NCBI GenBank assembly: GCA_000727475.1
Contig: KL647311.1
Location: 1,227,017 to 1,291,016, forward strand
Source: Sarcocystis neurona
Lineage: Eukaryota > Apicomplexa > Conoidasida > Eucoccidiorida > Sarcocystidae
Length of the DNA stretch: 64,000 nucleotides
Direction of reading: 5' to 3'
Shown piece by piece: positions 58,708 through 64,000 of this stretch. The translations under genes and the position numbers were made by a program. Each line of letters starts with the position of its first letter. The first letter of the stretch is position 1. Below the pieces are notes generated by a model. That model worked only from the letters and a program-made list of their open reading frames with translations. It was not told where the DNA came from and did not search any database.

Positions 58708-59000
58708 TCCCAGCTTATAAAAGGGAAGGCGACACGTGGAGCAGAGCTGATGCTAAGCCTCCCCAAACATGGACAGCAAATACGGAAACCTGGTCCACAC
58801 TTCCGCGTAGGTGCATCAGTCTTCACATGCGTATGCACGTCTTAATATACGTGTACATATACGAACAGGTACGGGTCCACGTAGGTATAGCTGTTGTCCA
58901 GCAAGAGAATTTTCAGCCTGCATCGGCACCAATGTGCCTGGACTGTAATAACAGCACCGTTGTGTCTGCAGAGCTGTGCTAGGCCTTTGTGAGACGCGCT

Positions 59001-59163
59001 AGTCGTTACTTAGCAACTTCTCGGCCGGCCAGATGAAAAGACAACTTTGCAGTCAAGCGGTGCACGGCTCTTAATCCAGGAGCAGTCGTTAGTTAGGTGC
59101 TTCTCGGCCGGCCAGATCAAAAAACAACTTCGCAGTCAAACTATGCACGGCTCTTAAGCAGGA
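59001..59163. repeat. 83-bp direct tandem duplication
   Basis: AGTCGTTA..TTCTCGGCCGGCCAGAT..CGCAGTCAA..TGCACGGCTCTTAA occurs at 59001 and again at 59084 with a handful of substitutions. Confidence 0.9.
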
Positions 59164-60189
59164 GCAGGGCTCAATCGAACGCGGAAAATCGCATGTTGGA
59201 GCAGCACGGAGGCTTTGACGTAGGAGACGCGAATTTACACGTCCACTATACACAAAAATGCTGTGGACAAGCTATATATATATCCCAGCGGCGATTCACG
59301 TCTTGATAGGAAACTTCCAACATACGACCGGGGCAGCGTTACCCGGCGCCTCAAGGAGTAAGGTTGCGCGTGCCGCCTCTGTCCATGGAGTAAATTCCTC
59401 TGCGCCGAAGAGTGTCCTCTGTCTCTTCGAAGCCCTAATTCCGGAAAGCTAGGTGCAAACCGCTTCCAATTTCTAATTCCGACCTTTCGCTCCTTCCGGA
59501 ATCGTAGCTTGCTGTTGCCGTGTATGTGTGGTCAGTGCCCGACAGTGTTCTTTCCAGAAGTACCTCACAGCTCGTCGCTACATTAAATCCAGTAACCTTG
59601 AACCTCGGTTCTTGTTTCCATAAGAAACTATCCCCTAATCGCTTCATGAAGCCTGGAGCGGGCGATGCCTGGAAACTGTAGAAGCGGTGCTGTGCAATAC
59701 GTGTACACGCCGACCACTTGAAGTAGGTCAGTTTACGTACGTGAATCAAGTGCCACCCATGCGGCCTTGCTCTGCACGTTTTTTAAGAAGTGCTGGGGAT
59801 CGGGAATGTCACAGGAAGAGAGAATACCAAGGTTATTAGAAAACGTCGGACGTGATCTGCTCTGATGGAGAACCACACGAATTAGTTTGTGCACCGCCAC
59901 TTGTGCTCAGATCTTTTTGCATCCAGGACCCCGTGAGCGTGTGTCGAGCACTGTCAACGTTCATTCTCGGTCCCACAGAGAAGCTTTTAGCCATTAGTCT
60001 GCCCGTGGGGATTTATCTTAATGCGGTGTCTCTGCGTTTGTCACGGTGCCTGTATTCGACACACCGGAGTGATCACCCAGTAGCGCCACTGCTCCGCCAG
60101 CACGCCACTGGACGTGTAACCCATATATGGGTAAACGGCTGCATGTGTGGTGGGCCCGTCCTGGGGCAAATAGTATGCGCGGCGGTAAG
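59164..60189. other. repeat-poor region, no gene seen
   Basis: A plus-strand frame at 59852-60313 is open but not protein-like. Nothing else recognised. Confidence 0.5.
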
Positions 60190-60501
60190 TCATCTTGGTA
60201 GTGTGATTGTCCCCTTGAGTGTGCATGATAGCCTGTGGCAGCACTTTAAAGTGAATTCCCTAGGCAGCCTTGAATCTGGTTCTCTCGTAGCATCCACATC
60301 ATACGATATATGAGACAAGTCGTTACACACGCGGGCGTTTGCGCGCAGAACGGGGTACGTAGCGTCACATTTCGTGGTACATGCTTCGATGATGGAAAGC
60401 AGCGTCCTGTCCCACTGAGCAGGTGTCCACTTGTGGCCTTGACGTGCAGCATCGACGGCGCAACACGACAGGAATACAGACACAATGAGAAGCCGGCGCA
60501 A
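60190..60501 (-). CDS. exon candidate with hydrophobic start and Cys-rich body
   Basis: The minus-strand frame lacks an in-frame ATG (the first codon is TTG), so it would have to be an internal exon entered at AATACAAG. It encodes a hydrophobic stretch (LLIVSVFLSCCAVDAA), then GHKWTPAQWDRTLLSIIEAC and several more cysteines. The W-x5-W pattern with the cysteines recalls coccidian secreted surface antigens, but no family can be assigned. Confidence 0.25.
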   Translation of the reverse strand: MRRLLIVSVFLSCCAVDAARQGHKWTPAQWDRTLLSIIEACTTKCDATYPVLRANARVCNDLSHISYDVDATREPDSRLPREFTLKCCHRLSCTLKGTITLPR

Positions 60502-60549
60502 CAGCTTGTATTTGTGAGTAACTGAAGAATATGGCTGCTCCTACTGTAG

Positions 60550-62017
60550 TGCACGCGACTCTCTAGACAGATGCGCACACAAACTGGACACAAGCAACAG
60601 AGACAGACATTTCGCGACCACACAAGAAGGCAGCGACATTTGCAGTAGACGACACGAGCTTGTAACGACAGACAGACTGCGGTGTTCTTAGTGCGTAGGA
60701 CGTCACACAAAACGTCTACACTAAAAAGGCTTACACTTCGTATACTGGAAGGACCATGTGTGGAAGACCGGGATCATCGGAAGCACTGGCACAGAACACA
60801 TTTGTGCCGGTGTGAAACAGCAACAAGGTAACTTGCATGCGCAAACGTTCGTGTGCAGAGAACGACAGATAGAACCATGACGTAGAGTGGTGAACGCGTA
60901 CACGACAAAGTGGACACCTCCAGGCGCTTGTGTGCACTCCTGAGCATACGACAAATCTGTGCGTACGCGTATATACGTTTGTGTATCTATGCGTGCATTT
61001 ACGCCCGCCGGAGAACTGCCACTACGGGACTTTTTGTAAGAGTGCTCTCAAGGTCAAATTTTCAAATTGTTCCGAGCTCCTCTTGTGGTACTCTCCTGAT
61101 GAGATCCTGTCCTTTTTGCTGCACATGGAACCAACCTGCAGAGAAACCTGCAGATTATTTTCTTCAGGCATCTGTTGAAGTCTGCGAACGTGTACATATT
61201 GATACTGGTAGATAGATCAGTATATATATGTATGTATAGGTGGAGAGACAGATACGTACGTACACGTATGCGTAGTCATCTACAACCGTATGTGCGCGAG
61301 TGTATCAGCGTTTCAAGGTGTAGTGCACGCACGTACGACAAAGGCACAACATGTTGCCGTGTGAGGCTGCGCTTGTGGACACAACAGCTAACACTTTGCG
61401 CGCAATGCACACGCGAGTCCACTTTACTCTTTTTACCTTCTACAGTCTATATACGACAATGTGCGCACTCTGCGAGTCCGATTCTGCTTTATCAGTCCTA
61501 ATGCTTAGAGGTTCATTCTTGTGTCCTCAAGGCACCTCATCACACATACATTTAGACTCAAGCAGATTCGCTGTTACCTTTGATTGAGTAGGCTGCTGAC
61601 ATCGCCACTGCCTACGTGGCCACCATTTTGAGACGCGGCAGACAGAATTGCTACACCACCATCATCATCATTATTACAGGTCATTCAACTATGGAAGAGC
61701 AATACCGCTGTGTGTGCACTCGCTGATAATACCTAAATACCAACATGTATAGCGCATGCGCACCCGTATCAATATACACGACTTTCTGTAGAGGAGCATG
61801 CAGATATATATGTGTGCATGTATGTACAAGTACACATATATATATATATATATATATTTGCTCGGGTGCGTGTATGTCAGGGCCTGATTACTGATGAACT
61901 GAGAAAGTTATAGCCGTTGACGGCACATTCGTCAGTCCACACAGTCGCCGAGTATTTTTTCTGCACGCAGAACCAGAGCAGTTTTGAATATCCAGTCACA
62001 TCATCCGAAGCACAAGC
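60550..62017. other. repeat-poor region with one weak exon-like stretch
   Basis: The plus-strand reading KVKFSNCSELLLWYSPDEIL then SFLLHMEPTC near 61050-61140 is protein-like but has no donor. A (TA)n run sits at 61837-61857. Confidence 0.4.
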
Positions 62018-62236
62018 ATGCAGAACAATGGCAGCGCCATTACGACAGCACGGCTGGGTTTAGGTCCTGCCCAGCTTCCCGGCGCAGCCTGGAGCCCCAC
62101 GGACAGCAGCTTTGTCACGCCGCACCGTGACAAACATACAGAACACCGTCGAAGTTTAGACTGCCGAGGGGCAACACTTGTGAATAAGCAACAACGAGAA
62201 GAAGCTCTCTGTTGTTCGCTGCGGAAGTCTTCATAG
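62018..62236 (+). CDS. short open frame, doubtful
   Basis: An ATG opens 72 codons. The peptide is polar, with no visible domain or signal peptide. It is listed because the surrounding 1.5 kb has no better candidate; it may be chance. Confidence 0.2.
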   Translation: MQNNGSAITTARLGLGPAQLPGAAWSPTDSSFVTPHRDKHTEHRRSLDCRGATLVNKQQREEALCCSLRKSS

Positions 62237-62745
62237 AAGGAAGAATATCACCTGTGAGGGAAGCGTATATGAAGACAGTTAGAGACTTTAAGCTGCGGCA
62301 GCAGTAGACTACAAGTGACAACGAGGGAAGTGCACTTTCTCACTCCTCTGCGCGTGCGCAGCGAAGAGCTGTATAGTGAGCTGTGCACTCAGGATGCTAA
62401 GGACCAACACCTGCGGAAGTACACAACAATAACGACAACAGCGTGCCAATACAGATTTAATCTGAATGTGTACCTCGCTTGTGAAGACATGTGAGCAGAT
62501 AGAGCTACGTAGATGTGAACATGTGAAACTCGCGTAATTGAAGTGAACACAAGCTCACCACAAAGCCGTTCTGCATCGAAAACAGAGAACGAAAAAAACT
62601 GTGACGCGGAAACTGATCCCGATAGCGCATCGTTTCAGGCGAACTCACTCGTGTCCAGCGCAAAATTCACGGAGGCGGCTGCTTGTGGAAGGTGGCTGAG
62701 CCAGCCCGTTTGTGCGCGAGGCAATAACAGTGTGTGAGGACGCAG

Positions 62746-62889
62746 TTCCGTGACGTCATATCGGAGTTTGTGCAGCAACACAAACAGGAGTTTTACACTC
62801 AAGACAACACGTCCTCTTCAGTGACTTTGTATGCTCCGTTTTGCCACTCAAAGTCATGCAAGTTTTCGAGCACTCTAGGCAGCCTGTAC
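62746..62889 (+). CDS. internal exon candidate, Cys-containing
   Basis: The acceptor GGACGCAG and the strong donor TAC|GTACGT enclose 48 codons in phase 0. The peptide reads FRDVISEFVQQHKQEFYTQD, then SVTLYAPFCHSKSCKFSSTL. Upstream, 62543-62737 is another protein-like stretch (KTENEKNCDAETDPDSASFQ) ending in TGA, which may be a preceding exon. No family is recognised. Confidence 0.35.
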
Positions 62890-64000
62890 GTACGTACCGG
62901 TCCCCCTTTCCCTTTTCTCTCTAGAGATACTAATGTTCGAATGCATTTAGTTTTATCTACGTATGTGTGTATATGTCCGTGTGTACTATGTTGCGAAAAC
63001 GCTCCAGCACACACCCCGTAGAGGACTTGGCACTACCTCCTTGATGTGCTGATCCGTCTTTCTGCGCCTTGGCAAAGACAAACATGCGCGAACAGACGAG
63101 TATAGACACACTCTGCATTCAACTCAACTGACACTCCTGCAGCTGGCAGAAATTGAGTCGCAGCACCAACGCAGGAATACAGAGTGCCTACTCAGAGGCT
63201 CTCGTTGAAAGTGCACACGTGACTTAGACTGTCATGCACTGGCGCCACGAAACGCACACAGCGGACGTGTCCCGATCAGACAGCGAAGCGCACTCGTGCA
63301 GGAAGTTCGACAAATACAGGAACAGCGTGAACAGTTACACCAACCGCAGGGGCATGATCATGACGAATAAATGGACGGAAGTAGTCGTACCACACTATAA
63401 AGCATGAACCTCTGAACATTCAAGTAGGATTTTCTCCTAGAGCAATTTTTAAGGGGAAGCCCTCTGGCGTGTAGGAAGGCATAACAGTTGTATCCCTGTT
63501 GGCTCTAGGAAGTACGAGGCGCACCAGACCTTCGGACATAAAAAATATTGAATCTTCTGAAGCGGAGGAAGCTGCGACGTGACTTCAAAATGTGAATGTG
63601 GCAGCCAGCCTTTTCAAGCATAGGGCCGCGTTAGACAACTACCACATACGTGTGTGTATATATAGTAGTATATACGTCATAGAAACAGCAAAGAAGTGAC
63701 AAAAAGGAGGGAGAAATGTGGCCAGGAGCTCACTAGGTGGCCATACCATAAAATGTAAGCAAACGACAACTGATGACGAGGGCGGACGTCAAAAAGTCTA
63801 GTCGCCTCTCCCGTTTCCGAAGCCATATCCAGTTTACATGTGCCCAGCATTAAATGACCTCTACGCCTGTATAAAAAGTTTCGTCGTCCTGCCAGGAACT
63901 TGCAACTTGAGTTTTACTTACACTCCTGCTTTGAGGGGGACAGATCCGAACCTGCCACGCTGCACTGTCGAAGGTACTCTGTACTGCAGCTGCTGCCATT
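62890..64000. other. repeat-poor region, no gene seen
   Basis: No open frame with protein-like composition; a short TATATA stretch near 63655-63680. Confidence 0.5.

Noticed and set aside
59852..60313. Plus-strand frame of 153 codons
   Set aside because: No domain, no signal peptide, no codon pattern, and it overlaps a somewhat better minus-strand candidate.
1..64000. CRISPR arrays, operons, integrases or other prokaryotic elements
   Set aside because: The direct repeats are microsatellites or satellites without unique spacers of uniform length, and genes have spliceosomal introns.
1..64000. Telomere-like CCCTAAA/TTTAGGG arrays, known in repeat-rich Eimeria segments
   Set aside because: Only isolated single heptamers seen; no array.
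1..64000. tRNA or rRNA genes
   Set aside because: Looked for GGTTCGANTCC-like B boxes and rRNA motifs; no convincing cloverleaf found by eye.

Overview
The window looks like genomic DNA of a coccidian parasite of the genus Eimeria or a close relative. The basis is composition and gene style. CAG/CTG trinucleotide runs occur in dense blocks, coding exons carry Gln/Ala/Ser runs, very large introns are packed with TATA/TGTA/TATC microsatellites, and spliceosomal GT-AG introns are everywhere. The repeat-rich and repeat-poor stretches alternate in the way described for E. tenella chromosome 1 (R and P segments). There are no operons, and there is one 670-base assembly gap (42774-43443). The species cannot be fixed from this sequence.

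Layout. 1-8.35 kb is repeat-rich: a 26-bp tandem repeat, AT microsatellites, a 24-bp minisatellite, then 4-5 kb of CTG/CAG-rich DNA that is open in several frames and probably holds an Ala/Gln-rich minus-strand gene. 8.35-13.3 kb is repeat-poor, with a ~160-bp degenerate tandem repeat and a probable multi-exon minus-strand gene at 11.9-13.2 kb. 13.3-44.6 kb is repeat-rich. Its minus strand carries exons that chain by splice phase and look like HEAT repeats of a PP2A/PP4 regulatory scaffold (PR65-type), from an N-terminal exon at 44.2 kb down to a candidate terminal exon at 13.7 kb, separated by introns full of satellites. 44.6-64 kb is repeat-poor. It contains the clearest gene, a complete six-exon transaldolase on the minus strand (57654-52595), a small probable secreted helical protein (48211-48720), and several isolated exon-like segments.

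Functionally only two pathways are named with some confidence: transaldolase (non-oxidative pentose phosphate pathway) and a HEAT-repeat phosphatase scaffold (PP2A/PP4 holoenzyme assembly). The remaining calls are exon candidates supported by splice signals and protein-like composition only. Exon joins were worked out by hand from GT/AG sites and phase; transcript evidence was not available.
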